Numbered from the stretch's first letter, positions 47,501 through 59,462 are shown. The stretch: DNA of 64,000 bases from Nematostella vectensis (GCF_932526225.1 NC_064044.1:12414084-12478083), one strand, 5' to 3'. Notes: a model not told the origin generated them from the letters alone. Numbers and translations are program-made.

Positions 47501-48885
47501 GTACACTCATCTAAGTCACCTTGCACTCGTGTTGCATGTCAGGTACACTCATCTAAATCACCTTGCACTCGTGTTGCATGTCAGGTACACTCATCTAAAT
47601 CACCTTGCACTCGTGTTGCATGTCAGGTACACTCATCTAAATCACCTTGCACTCATGTTGCATGTCAGATACACTCATCTAAAGCACCTTGCACTAGTGT
47701 TGCATGTCAAGTACACTCATCTAAATCACCTTGCACTCGTGTTGCGTGTGAGTTACACTCATCTAAATCACCTTGCACTCGTGTTGCAAGTCAAGTACAC
47801 TCATCTAAATCACCTTGCACTAGTGTTGCATGTCAGATACACTCATCTAAAGCACCTTGCACTCGTGTTGCATGTCAAGTACACTCATCTAAATCACCTT
47901 GCACTCGTGTTGCATGTCAAGTACACTCATCTAAATCACCTTGCACTAGTGTTGCATGTCAGATACACTCATCTAAAGCACCTTGCACTCGTGTTGCATG
48001 TCAGGTACACTCATCTAAATCACCTTGCACTCGTGTTGCATGTCAGATACACTCATCTAAAGCACCTTGCACTAGTGTTGCATGTCAAGTACACTCATCT
48101 AAATCACCTTGCACTCGTGTTGCGTGTGAGTTACACTCATCTAAATCACCTTGCACTCGTGTTGCAAGTCAAGTACACTCATCTAAATCACCTTGCTCTA
48201 GTGTTGCATGTCAGATACACTCATCTAAAGCACCTTGCACTCGTGTTGCATGTCAAGTACACTCATCTAAATCACCTTGCACTCGTGTTGCATGTCAAGT
48301 ACACTCATCTAAATCACCTTGCACTAGTGTTGCATGTCAGATACACTCATCTAAAGCACCTTGCACTCGTGTTGCATGTCAGGTACACTCATCTAAATCA
48401 CCTTGCACTCGTGTTGCATGTCAGGTACACTCATCTAAATCACCTTGCACTCATGTTGCATGTGAGGTACACTCATCTAAATCACCTTGCACTCATGTTG
48501 CATGTGAGGTACACTCATCTAAATTACCTTGCACTCATGTTGCATGTGAGGTGCACTTATCTAAATCACCTTACACTCGTGTTGCATGTGAGGTACACTC
48601 ATCTAAAGCACCTTGCACTCGTGTTGCATGTCAAGTACACTCATCTAAATCACCTTGCACTCGTGTTGCATGTCAAGTACACTCATCTAAATCACCTTGC
48701 ACTCGTGTTGCGTGTGAGTTACACACATCTAAATCACCTTGCACTCATGTTGCATGTCAAGTACACTCATCTAAATCACCTTGCACTCGTGTTGCATGTC
48801 AGGTACACTCATCTAAATCACCTTGCACTCGTGTTGCATGTCAAGTACACTCATCTAAATCACCTTTCCCTCGTGTTCGCATCGT
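44600..48885 (+). repeat. 42-bp minisatellite, ~102 copies
   Basis: The unit is CATGTCAGGTACACTCATCT plus AAATCACCTTGCACTCGTGTTG-type sequence. As 42 is divisible by three, two plus-strand frames remain open for 500-700 codons (14-residue units LHVRYTHLNHLALV, or HSSKSPCTRVACQV). No start context, splice site to a gene or recognised domain supports coding. The unit contains CAG/GTAC, a donor-like string, but no adjacent exon could be tied to it. Sub-blocks of several units are themselves duplicated around 47700-48400. Confidence 0.9.
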
Positions 48886-49012
48886 ATTTTGAACCCCAAG
48901 TTTAGCTTATAATAACTGATATCAGGGATAATTTCCCAACCAGCATACCATATGGCAACAACACCCTTTTTTAATTAACCACAATTTTGTGGGTATGGTT
49001 CCATTTTTTAAA

Positions 49013-51788
49013 TCATGCTTCACACCCGTAAAACTCCGCTCTCATTGTGATATGTAAACGCCAAGCCTGTACTACAATCCTGAAGAAACGCTCTTTGATG
49101 ACAGGGGAGAACTCGTTCTTCACCAACGTAGTCTTATCGGAGTTGCCAGGGAACACCTAAAAATAAAAGGCTTAATTTGCAAAAGCAACACAACAAACCA
49201 GAAACCACAATTTCCGGCTTTTAACTATAAAAAATTGGAGGATGGCAAATTTACTACGAAAAGTTGAAGCTGACATATTCTCTCAGACTATATTCCACAA
49301 ATCACACCATTCCCATCTTGGTAACTCTGCCACTGATCTCCCGTCAGACTGTACTCCAAACTGTACATGTGTCTTACCTTAATCACACCATTTCCATCTT
49401 GGCAACTCTGCCACTGATCTCCCGTCAGACTGTACTCCAAACTGTACATGTGTCTTTCCCTAACACACCATTCTCATCACGGTAATTCTACCATTGAACT
49501 CCCGTCAGACTGTATTCCACACTGTACATGTGTCTTACCTTAATCACACCATTTCCGTCTTGGTAACTCTGCCACTGATCTCCCGTCAGACTGTACTTAA
49601 CACTGTACATGTGTCTTACCTTAATCACACCATTCCCGTCTTCGTAACTCTGCCACTCATTTCCCGTCAGACTGTACTTCACACTGTACACGTGTTCTTA
49701 CCTTAATCACGCCATTCTCGTCTTGGTAACTCTGCCACTGATCTCCCGTCAGACTGTATTCCAAACTGTACATGTGTCTTACCTTAATCACACCATTCCC
49801 GTCTTGGTAACTCTGCCACTGATCTCCCGTCAGACTGTATTCCAAACTGTACATGTGTCTTACCTTTATCACACCATTCTCGTCTTGGTAACTCTGCCAC
49901 TGATCTCCCGTCAGACTGTATTCCAAACTGTACATGTGTCTTACCTTAATCACACCATCCCCGTCTTGGTAACTTTGCCACTGATCTCCCGTCAGACTGT
50001 ACTTAACACTGTACATGTGTCTTACCTTAATCACGCCATTCTCGTCTTGGTAACTCTGCCACTGATCTCCCGTCAGACTGTACTTAACACTGTACATGTG
50101 TCTTACCTTAATCACACCATTCCCGTCTTGGTAACTCTGCCACTCATTTCCCGTCAGACTGTACTTCACACTGTACACGTGTTCTTACCTTAATCACGCC
50201 ATTCTCGTCTTGGTAACTCTGCCACTGATCTCCCGTCAGACTGTATTCCAAACTGTACATGTGTCTTACCTTAATCACACCATTCCCGTCTTGGTAACTC
50301 TGCCACTGATCTCCCGTCAGACTGTATTCCAAACTGTACATGTGTCTTACCTTTATCACACCATTCTCGTCTTGGTAACTCTGCCACTGATCTCCCGTCA
50401 GACTGTATTCCAAACTGTACATGTGTCTTACCTTAATCACACCATCCCCGTCTTGGTAACTTTGCCACTGATCTCCCGTCAGACTGTACTTAACACTGTA
50501 CATGTGTCTTACCTTAATCACGCCATTCTCGTCTTGGTAACTCTGCCACTGATCTCCCCTCAGACTGTACTCCACACTGTACACGTGTTCTTACCTTAAT
50601 CACGCCATTCTCGTCTTGGTAACTCTGCCACTGATCTCCCGTCAGACTGTACTTCACACTGTACATGTGTCTTACCTTAATCACACCATTCCCGTCTTGG
50701 TAACTCTGCCACTCATTTCCCGTCAGACTGTACTTCACACTGTACACGTGTTCTTACCTTAATCACGCCATTCTCGTCTTGGTAACTCTGCCACTGATCT
50801 CCCCTCAGACTGTACTCCACACTGTACTCAGTCACCCATTGGTCATCTCCTTGTGGGCGCCCCTGCGTTGCTACATGGGTAACACGCATGACTCGGCCCA
50901 GGTCCACCTGTAGGTACTCGCCTGTTCGTAGATTCGAGGCTGCCCATGCGCCGCTGTGTTGACCACTCACTGGTTGGTTGTTAAGGCGCCCGTAATAAGG
51001 GGACATGTGAGAACCGTGAAACGACGAAGCCGTAATGCTTGAGTCTGGAATTCTGCCATCTTCCATCCCCACAGGGTATTGGTTGACAACACATCCTATG
51101 CATTTTAAGATTGAAGGAGTTAGAGTTTTTTTTCATTAAAAAAAACTGAGAGGGGGGGTGGGAGGTATTAACAGGCAGAATTTTTAACCTCTCAAACGAG
51201 TGACCTCAACTTATTTTGTTTTTAATTTTTCTTTGATATAATATGACTCTCAATGATATGACTCAATTTGTAGCACAAATACAAATGATATGTCGTGATA
51301 TCAATATATTTAGTACTGACACGTTTATGAAGCACAAATTACTTCGGGCTTTTATAAACGCGTTATAAGAATATGAGAGGTCTCGTGTCCTTTCCCGCCT
51401 GTTCCTCCTAGCAGGTTCCATCAGGATTCTGCTCAGGATATTTTTGAACAACATACGAAGTATTCTGAAAATCAAATTATCTATTTTTCGGTTTACTTTC
51501 CTTACCATCTCTTATATCCGCGTAAACAGAGTTTTCCATTTTCACGAGTTTGCGAGGCAGGTCTACGTGTGTAAACTTCATGCGTTTGCATCTCCCTTTT
51601 TTCATGTCGTAGTTGATGCTGGCGCAGTTTTCTTTGTCGTCATAGCAGAGTTTGTAGCATTCCCAAAGTTCCGCAACACCCGTCTCGTCGTAGGGAGATG
51701 CAAGGAGGGAATGGCCAAGCATGGAGTTCCTTGTTTTCTGAATGGCCGATGTGAGAGGGAATACGAAGAAGCAAAGAAAGAGAAGCAT
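49013..51788 (-). CDS. Secreted PAN/apple plus discoidin (F5/8 type C) protein (3 exons)
   Basis: Minus-strand exons: 51788-51506, 51095-50758 and 49156-49013; 765 nt, 254 aa, phases consistent. Residues 1-15 (MLLFLCFFVFPLTSA) form a signal peptide. Residues about 16-93 look like a PAN/apple domain (WECYKLCYDDKENCASINY, then GRCKRM). From Cys96 (CVVNQYPVGMEDGRIPDS) to Cys252 (AEFYGC) runs a full F5/8 type C domain with EYLQVDLGRV, of the usual length. Such domains bind glycans or lipid surfaces, so a secreted lectin-like or adhesive role is likely; the ligand is unknown. Intron 2 cuts the discoidin domain between Lys207 and Val208 and holds the 81-bp array. The gene lies between the two MS4A-like paralogues on the opposite strand. 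Confidence 0.92.
49270..50826 (-). repeat. 81-bp array of the discoidin exon 2 donor region, ~18 copies
   Basis: Each unit is about 69 exon bases (coding YSVEYSLTGDQWQSYQDENG then VIK) plus about 12 intron bases (GTAAGACACATG). The true exon end is at 50758. Most units are 81 bp and stay in frame; a few with GTAAGAACACGTG are 82 bp and break the frame. The unit next to the exon is of that type, so reading through the true donor ends at a stop near 50713. A block of about 488 bases is itself repeated (frame-breaking units at about 49686, 50174, 50580 and 50744). The distal copies near 49270-49480 are degenerate. Confidence 0.93.
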
Positions 51789-52547
51789 GTTTTTTTGTAG
51801 CTCTATGTCTTAGTGTGCTTTGAATATGTTACTTACATTAGGTATCCTGCCAAGAAATGACGCAGTTATTCTTTTATAAGAAGGTTATTCAAATTCAATC
51901 AAAGAGAAAGCAAGTGGGAATAATACAGTTTGTGTTAACAAAATAATTATATCAATCGTAAAACGCAACAGGACAGCTTTTGATCATACACCGACGCTGC
52001 TATGTAGACTGTGCCACAACCTTAAATCATATTTTTGCTATCCACGATTCACTTCAAAAGAAGCATCGTTTTCTCGTTTTTTTCCTCTTTCTCCATTTCT
52101 CTCCTTATTAATGTTCTACATCGCCAGCCATATTCAATTGGGACATAATTGATTTCTTTATGTGTTATTACCAACCTTTTGAACAGATGAAGAAGTATAA
52201 ATATTATGTAACTCGACGATATTTTTCATCTCGGACAATACATACCGTACTATATAATTAATGGCAAACATTTTTACGGCTTTCTTGGTAAACTTCTGAG
52301 TCAGTAAGCCACAAACAATGTTTGTTAAAGGAGCTCAAAAAAGTTGCTTTCAAAGTTTGTGGGTATATCAATATTCTCTAGGCTTCATGGTGGAAATTAT
52401 ATTATCCCTTTCGACGTTGGATTTCATAGACACCAAAGACATGTAGCGCAAGAGAAATAAGAACTTTATAGTCGTCACTAGTCGTAGTCGTCACTATAGC
52501 AAGAAAGGAGTCGGTAAAATAGAAGCAATTTGAATATTTGAAACTGG

Positions 52548-52655
52548 CATTTAGTCCATCCAAGACCTGTCCCGACTGTCGGGCATTTAGTCCATCCAAG
52601 ACCTGTCCCGACTGTCGGGCATTTAGTCCATCCAAGACCTGTCCCGACTGTCGGG
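52548..52655. repeat. 36-bp unit, three exact tandem copies
   Basis: GCATTTAGTCCATCCAAGAC plus CTGTCCCGACTGTCGG occurs three times without mismatch. The inner CCCGACTGTCGGG is an imperfect palindrome. Confidence 0.95.
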
Positions 52656-52734
52656 CATATAGCCACGCGTAAATAATAGGCAAATCCAGGTTTTCAAAAG
52701 CTGTAGAGCTCTTAATCATGTTATTATAAACACA

Positions 52735-52910
52735 TAGCTTTCAACTCTCCCGCATTAGGCAGGAGTGAACCTTTTCTCAAGCCTAATTTTCTTGAAAATA
52801 CCCATACATTTTCTGTATTCTCCCGCATTAGCTATCTTGGTACTTCTGATACATTCACTGTTTTTTCTCAAGATTTTCCCTAAAGCGAGGTTGACAGCTA
52901 TTTAAACATT
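52735..52910. mobile_element. MITE related to 43188-43551
   Basis: ACATAGCTTTCAACTCTCCC on the left and GAGGTTGACAGCTATTT on the right are inverted ends, with CTCCCGCATTAG blocks as in the 43 kb copy. Confidence 0.65.
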
Positions 52911-53533
52911 CACACGGCTTTCAGATACAAGGATTCGGCCGTTTATACGCTACCCATGAACCACTGCGGGCTACGATTCTCGACTGCATGCAACCTTGGT
53001 GTACGACTGTACATCGAAATGTTTTCCAAAACAATGTAAAAGCTCCTCTCTAATGGTGAAGGGGAGTGAATAATTGAACAAAAAATTCTCATGGAGAAGT
53101 GGTGATTTAATTTCATTTCCGAAAAACGCTAGCAAACCAGGAAGTTACTGGTTGTATGCCAAAGTCGTGAGTAAAAGCCTGCGTAGCGACGCAGCGAAGC
53201 TCGCAAACTACACGCCCAAATAGCTTAGAATTTCATCCAGACTACATTGAAGACACAACAATCAATACGAATATTATTGAGGTTTTTCTAGATTTTATTT
53301 CATAGTAGAATAATCTATGTTTATTACAAACTAAGAGTGACCACACACTTTAAGTTTGGGGTTCCTGTGGTAACCTTGCTTGATGTGCTCTCTTTCTTCT
53401 GACGTCACATAACCGTGCTGTCTGACATTTCGACATTACGTCATCGTTGAAAATAGAATCAGCAAGAAAAACGAGCAGAGAAGGCTTTCTCTTTTACAAA
53501 CAAATCGTACTTTTGCAAACTCGTATCGCCATA

Positions 53534-56500
53534 ATGGCGTACAGAGCACAAGGCATTCGTAATTTGGGAATATTTCAGATGGTAATCGGTGCCTTAATGG
53601 TTGTCTTCGGCATTGCATCCGTCGCTGCAGCACAACAACATTGGACCACCTTTGTTGGTTTCGGTATCTGGGTTGGTATTTGGGTAAGTTACTTTTCTCG
53701 CTCCAAAGTACCATCCTAATGCACTAATCCTATTTTCGTCGACTGAAATTTGAATGCACAATCTTTTAGCGATAAATTACACACAATTTTCAAATGATTA
53801 ATGATTTGAAGGCCGAATTTGTTACATGAATTTGTTTTTGTTTTTAGAAGTCTGTTTTATCTGAGTACCTGATGTATTAATTTCATTTTGCTTATTAATG
53901 TATTAGCACTATAAGCTTTTGTGAATGATATTGTTTATATTACGCAAATTCTCGTTTTGCAACTTTGCGTAGTTGATCGATACACCAGAAGTGACAAAAA
54001 AGCTGCCAAACTTCAAAATACCCTTCCACTTATATTTAAATTTTGCTTGTATTTATTGGCTAGTATCATACTTCCCATTGTGGACTCCTTGTAGACTATT
54101 ATGAAGGTGCTCTGAATAATTTAAGTTTATGATAAGTTCCCTTTGGAAACACCTTGGCTAAAAAATCAATGATTGTTGGCCTGTTGTTTCCAAATTATGC
54201 TCTTGAAATGCGAAAATAAATTTAGAATTGTCAAGACCAGGGGCTGATCTAGGGATAGGCCGAGTGGGCCCAGGGCCCCCTTTTACAGATGTTAGAATGA
54301 TGGCTAAGAAATAACAAGAAATATAAGGAAATCCAAGGAAAAACAATGGATCCGACCCCTCTTTTCATGAAACCCTTGTTTTGGCTCCCTCTTTCTGGGA
54401 CTCCTGGATCAGCCGCTGAAGACATCGCTAATGCATAGAAATTGAGTAAGGTTAACATCTCGATGTCTTTAATTCTTTCCAAAGGTCACCATCACTGGCA
54501 TCCTTGGCTATATTGGAGGAAGAGATAACAACACACCTAACAACTGCCTGGTGAGTGGAGACCTAGAATGAAGGGGAGGAAAACTTGATAATGGCATGCC
54601 CAACAAACTTCCTCGGGAGTAAAGACCTGGGGGGGGGGGGGGGCGGGCTATATTTATTTGAGTAAAAGTTGGCAACAAAACACTTAAAAACTGCTTGGTG
54701 AGTAAGGCCTGGGGGGGGCTTTATATATCTGCCTTGTGAGATACAAGCCTAAGGGAGGAGGGGGGTGAGAGAAGGAAGGTGTATACCCATGACAGATGGA
54801 AGGGGATGTCCAAGGATGCTTGGGGTGCAAGAATTTCCCCATGTCTTCAAGATAGATACCTTCAGTCTATAAAGATGGTCTTCTCTGTATGTGACTTCAA
54901 GTTGTTTTATTGCTATCATTCTACAGATTGGCACCATGATTGGTTTTGCGGTGACAGCATGTGTGATCTGCGGCATTATGATTATCTGCTACTCCATTGA
55001 ACTTTCACAATCGTCATGGTATCTCCGAAGCAGCTATTATCACCATGATAGTGCCCACGCTGGTGTTGGCATTGGCGTCATGTTGCTCCTGTTGGCATTG
55101 ACTGAGTTCTTTGTTGGGCTTGCGTCTGCCATCTATGGATGTAACAACTCCTGTACACCCGTTACAAGCGTAAGTTTTACATATTTTTAGAGATAATACA
55201 GCTTTGAACATTTTTCATGTGAACTTATATATCAGCTGATGGTTATTGAAAAGATTTGGCTTAAAGATTAAGTTTATATATATATATAACAACAATAAGT
55301 GTTTTTGAATTGAAAGTAGCAAGCAAACCTCCAGTTATGAAAAAAACTTTGTGAATGTGTCTATTGTTATTGTGATTGAAGTGCTTTTGTTTTGGTTCCA
55401 TATTCTGTTATCTGCATGCTATATATGCTATGCACAGAATAAGTTTCTTTAAAAGTGGGTGGTTCTGTGTAAAAAATCTGACTTTGCTAAAAGGCAGGGG
55501 CTTTCGTGTGGGTTTTCTTAAGATGGTGGCCAAAGTACTTTGAAAGCTTACACCTTTCAAACCATTCTTCTTTGGAGACAGTTATGCAATTAATAAACTT
55601 TTATCCAATACCATAGGCATATCAGGATAAAGTATGCCAAGGACTCCACTTTTGCTCATCTTATTCTCTTTTAATCCTTGTTTCTAGACCCAGCAACAAG
55701 TGATTTACCTTCAAGGACAGTCTGGACAATCTGGACAACCTGGTGTCATTGTGTTGGGACCAAACGGGGCTGTCGCTGGAGCCACAACCATGCAGCACTA
55801 CCCGAACCAAGCACCCATCGTCATCCAGCAGCCGGGAGGGGCCCAGGTATGTGCCTCCCCCTCCCTCTACACACACATTCATGTGCTCTCCCCTCCCTCT
55901 ACACACACATTCATGTGCTCCCCCCTCCCTCTACACACACATTCATGTGCTCCCCCCCTCCCTCTACACACACATTCATGTGCTCCCCCCCTCCCTCTAC
56001 ACACACATTCATGTGCTCCCCCCTCCCACTACACACACATTCATGTGCTCCCCCCTCCCTTTACACACACATTCATGTGCTCCCCCCTCCCTCGACACAC
56101 ACATTCATGTGCTCCCCCCCTCCCTCTACACACAGATTCATGTGCTCCCCCCTCCCTCTACACTCACATTCATGTGCTCCCCCCTCCCCCTACACACACA
56201 TTCATGTGCTCCCCCCTCCCTCTACACACACATTCATGTGCTCCCCCCTCCCTCTACACACACATTCATGTGCTCCCCCCCTCCCTCTACACACATTTAT
56301 GTGCTCCCCCCCTCCCTCTACACACACATTCATGTGCTCCCCCCTTCCCTCTACACATACATTCATGTGCTCCTCCCTCCCACTACACACACATTCATGT
56401 GCTCCCCCCTCCCTCTACACACACATTCATGTGCTCCCCCCTCCCTCGACACACACATTCATGTGCTCCCCCCCTCCCTCTACACACAGATTCATGTGCT

Positions 56501-59396
56501 CCCCCCTCCCTCTACACTCACATTCATGTGCTCCCCCCTCCCCCTACACACACATTCATGTGCTCCCCCCTCCCTCTACACACACATTCATGTGCTCCCC
56601 CCTCCCTCTACACACACATTCATGTGCTCCCCCCCTCCCTCTACACACATTTATGTGCTCCCCCCCTCCCTCTACACACACATTCATGTGCTCCCCCCTT
56701 CCCTCTACACATACATTCATGTGCTCCTCCCTCCCACTACACACACATTCATGTGCTCCCCCCTCCCTCTACACACACATTCATGTGCTCCCCCCTCCCT
56801 CTACACACATTTATGTGCTCCCCCCTCCCTCTACACACACATTCATGTGCTCCTCCCCTCCCTCTACACACACATTCATGTGCTCCCCCCTCCCTCTACA
56901 CTCACATTCATTTGCTCCCCTCTCCCTCTACACACACATTCATGTGCTCCCCCTCCCTCTACACACACATTCATTTGCTCCCCTCTCCCTCTACACACAC
57001 ATTCATGTGCTCCCCCCTCCCTCTACACTCACATTCATGTGCTCCCCCCCCTCCCTCACACACACATTCAGTTACCTCCTTTCACCTCTCCTCCCTCAAT
57101 TATAAGCACCCATCTATGATCAGCAACCTGGAGGGTCCCATGCTGCTGATCCACCCCTCTACACACACAATCAGTGGCCTCTAAAAACTGCTAGCTTTTT
57201 ATAAAAAAATATGCTCAAATTATGCTCGCTTAAAAAAAAATTATTGTTATAAGAATAATAAGAACAAAAACAGTAATTAAATACAAAAGCGAGATCACTT
57301 TTACATCTAAATGATACATTATTAGGGATATATGAGGTTGGTTTTTTCATTTTCGCTCTTCAAAATGCAAATTGTTCTGAGCATTGCTTTTTTGCAAAAA
57401 GTCTAAAAATGATGCTAGTTGTGAGTGATAATTATGCCAGAAATTATGCTAGCATAATCAACTTGTCCTTAGTGGCCTCCTTCCACCTCTCCCCCCTGCA
57501 TAGTAGCATAGTATATAAGGATTCCTTAATAAGAAATGATCCACTTTTTGGCCGCCAAGGGGGGATGCGAGTGTACCCTGCACACCCCCCTGACGCACCT
57601 GACCTGCCTCCTTCTTCTTTATTAGAATAATTGATATGTAATTGTTATTTACAGACTGCCTTTGATGAATATGGTCTCATTCTCTTAGTACTTTTTGATA
57701 TTTCCTTCAGGGCTCCTGGTTTCAAGGTGTGCCGCAGGGGTACCCCCAGGGGTATGCTCAGGGATATCCACAGCAGCAACAGCAACCATACCAGGTACAG
57801 TCATGATTGTCATCATCATCATCATACCAGGTACAGTCATGATTGTCATCATCATCATCATACCAGGTACAGTCATGATTGTCATCATCATCATCATACC
57901 AGGTACAGTCATGATTGTCATCATCATCATCATACCAGGTACAGTCATGATTGTCATCATCATCATCATACCAGGTACAGTCATGATTGTCATCATCATC
58001 ATACCAGGTACAGTCATGATTGACGTCATCATCATACCAGGTACAGTCATGATTGTCATCATCATCATCATACCAGGTACAGTCATGATTGTCATCATCA
58101 TCATCATACCAGGTACAGTCATGATTGTCATCATCATCATCATACCAGGTACAGTCATGATTGTCATCATCATCATCATACCAGGTACAGTCATGATTGT
58201 CATCATCATCATCATACCAGGTACAGTCATGATTGTCATCATCATCATCATACCAGGTACAGTCATGATTGTCATCATCATCATCATACCAGGTACAGTC
58301 ATGAATGTCATCATCATCATACCAGGTACAGTCATGATTGTCATCATCATCATCATACCAGGTACAGTCATGATTGACGTCATCATCATACCAGGTACAG
58401 TCATGATTGTCATCATCATCATCATACCAGGTACAGTCATGATTGTCATCATCATCATCATACCAGGTACAGTCATGATTGACGTCATCATCATCATACC
58501 AGGTACAGTCATGATTGTCATCATCATCATCATACCAGGTACAGTCATGATTGTCATCATCATCATCATACCAGGTACAGTCATGATTGTCATCATCATC
58601 ATACCAGGTACAGTCATGATTGTCGTCATCATCATCATACCAGGTACAGTCATGATTGTCATCATCATCATACCAGGTACAGTCATGATTGTCGTCATCA
58701 TCATACCAGGTACAGTCATGATTGACGTCACCACCACTGCAACCACTGATATATAATCATCATCAATATATGTATAATCATCATAGATGTAATGTTATAT
58801 AATCATCATATAGTAATTATAATCATCATTTAAAAATCATTATAATATAATAATCAATATCATTTAATCATCATCACCATATATTCATCATTAAAAACTG
58901 ATTTACTATTGAAAATTACTATTTCCATTTTCTTCACCACCAAAATCAGCATTATCATTACCGTACATTACAGTAGGCCCATGGCCCAGTAGTCCATGGA
59001 CTGTTGGTAAAAATAGGTGTATAGCTCAAATTGAATGTATGCTGGCTCCGCTTTTAGGCAGTGCCTAAATCTATATATTATGTTCACCATTAACCTCAGC
59101 ATATCATCATCGTCAAAACATCATCACTGTTGCCCGCACCATATGATACTATAAATGCTACCACTGTCATCGTCCTTCTTGAGATTAGCAGCAGTTTAAA
59201 CCCTCCTCCACATTGCTATTAATATAAACACCCTTACTATTTCCTATTTTTTATTATTCCATTCTATCTCTTCTAGAGTCTCATCTGAAGGGTGGAAAGG
59301 TAGGCTGCCCCCTGTAACCATGGACCCCACTAATATCACTGCTCTCTTCTCTTCCAGACCAAAGGTGAAGCCCCTCCTGTCTACACCACCCAGTGA
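53534..59396 (+). CDS. MS4A/CD20-like four-helix membrane protein, copy B (6 exons)
   Basis: Exons: 53534-53683, 54485-54550, 54927-55169, 55688-55846, 57711-57794 and 59358-59396, all phase 0; 741 nt, 246 aa. It matches copy A exon by exon: MAYRAQGIRNLGI start, helix 2 GFGIWVGIW, second-exon end NNTPNNCL, helix 3 IGTMIGFAVTACVICGIMII, then a Gln/Gly/Pro tail with GYPQGYAQGYPQQQQQ and the terminal APPVYTTQ (PPxY kept). The loop after helix 3 differs (SSYYHHDSAH against a Gly/Trp-rich loop in A). An in-frame upstream ATG at 53447 is less likely. Introns 2, 4 and 5 each have tandem repeats starting at the donor; intron 4 here uses GT where A has GC. The function beyond a membrane tetraspan role is unknown. 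Confidence 0.9.
54239..54421. mobile_element. MITE of the CAGGGGCTGATCTAG type
   Basis: CCAGGGGCTGATCTAGG on the left and CCTGGATCAGCCGCTGAAG on the right are inverted ends, like hAT-type ends. It lies in intron 1 of copy B. Confidence 0.65.
54533..54770 (+). repeat. Decayed donor-region repeat in MS4A-like B intron 2
   Basis: After the true exon end AACAACTGCCTG/GTGAGTGGAGACCT, degenerate copies follow: AACAAACTTCCTCGGGAGTA near 54601, AAAAACTGCTTG/GTGAGTAAGGCCTGG near 54687, and TCTGCCTTGTGAGATA near 54729. They match the arrangement of the intact array in copy A. Confidence 0.65.
55849..57060 (+). repeat. ~32-bp minisatellite at the MS4A-like B intron 4 donor
   Basis: The unit is ATGTGCTCCCCCCTCCCTCT plus ACACACACATTC; about 37 copies. 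It begins at intron base +3 (GTATGTGCCTCCCCCTCCCT), so it contains no exon bases. A ~354-bp block is duplicated (about 56040-56390 and 56394-56745). Overlapping 450-490 codon frames are by-products. Confidence 0.9.
57061..57710. other. Rest of copy B intron 4
   Basis: No gene is seen. A fragment at 57550-57610 (GGGGGATGCGAGTGTACCCT, then CACCCCCCTG) resembles the end of the repeat family at 60235-60545. Confidence 0.35.
57787..58737 (+). repeat. 36-bp array of the MS4A-like B exon 5 donor, ~27 copies
   Basis: The exon ends CATACCAG and the intron starts GTACAGTCATGATTGTCATC. The unit CATACCAG/GTACAGTCATGA plus TTGTCATCATCATCAT repeats at 33-36 bp, each copy with the eight exon bases and a donor. 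Both strands stay open for 353 codons because the period is divisible by three; this is not coding. Confidence 0.92.
58738..59357. other. Rest of copy B intron 5
   Basis: AT- and ATCATC-rich sequence that fades from the array. No gene or repeat family is recognised. Confidence 0.35.
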
Positions 59397-59462
59397 GAGG
59401 GTGCGCCTTCCAAAAGGCGACCTTAGTTTACACTGCAGCAGATAAAAATCGCAGTAGAACCA

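Larger units (their letters stand above)
51789..53533. other. Divergent intergenic region
   Basis: This lies between the discoidin gene (- strand) and MS4A-like copy B (+ strand). No gene was found. It contains the 36-bp triplicate and a MITE, listed separately. Confidence 0.4.

Noticed and set aside
45135-48905. 701- and 542-codon repeat proteins
   Set aside because: Two different plus-strand frames are equally open because the period is 42. There is no domain, start context or splice support. Kept only as a tandem repeat.
55678-57184. Three overlapping 458-494 codon Pro/Ser/Cys-rich frames
   Set aside because: They read through exon 4 into the intronic 32-bp array; the paralogue and the donor GTATGT show where the exon ends.
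57685-58756. 353-codon frames on both strands
   Set aside because: Both strands are open over the same 36-bp array inside an intron of MS4A-like copy B; this is a period effect.
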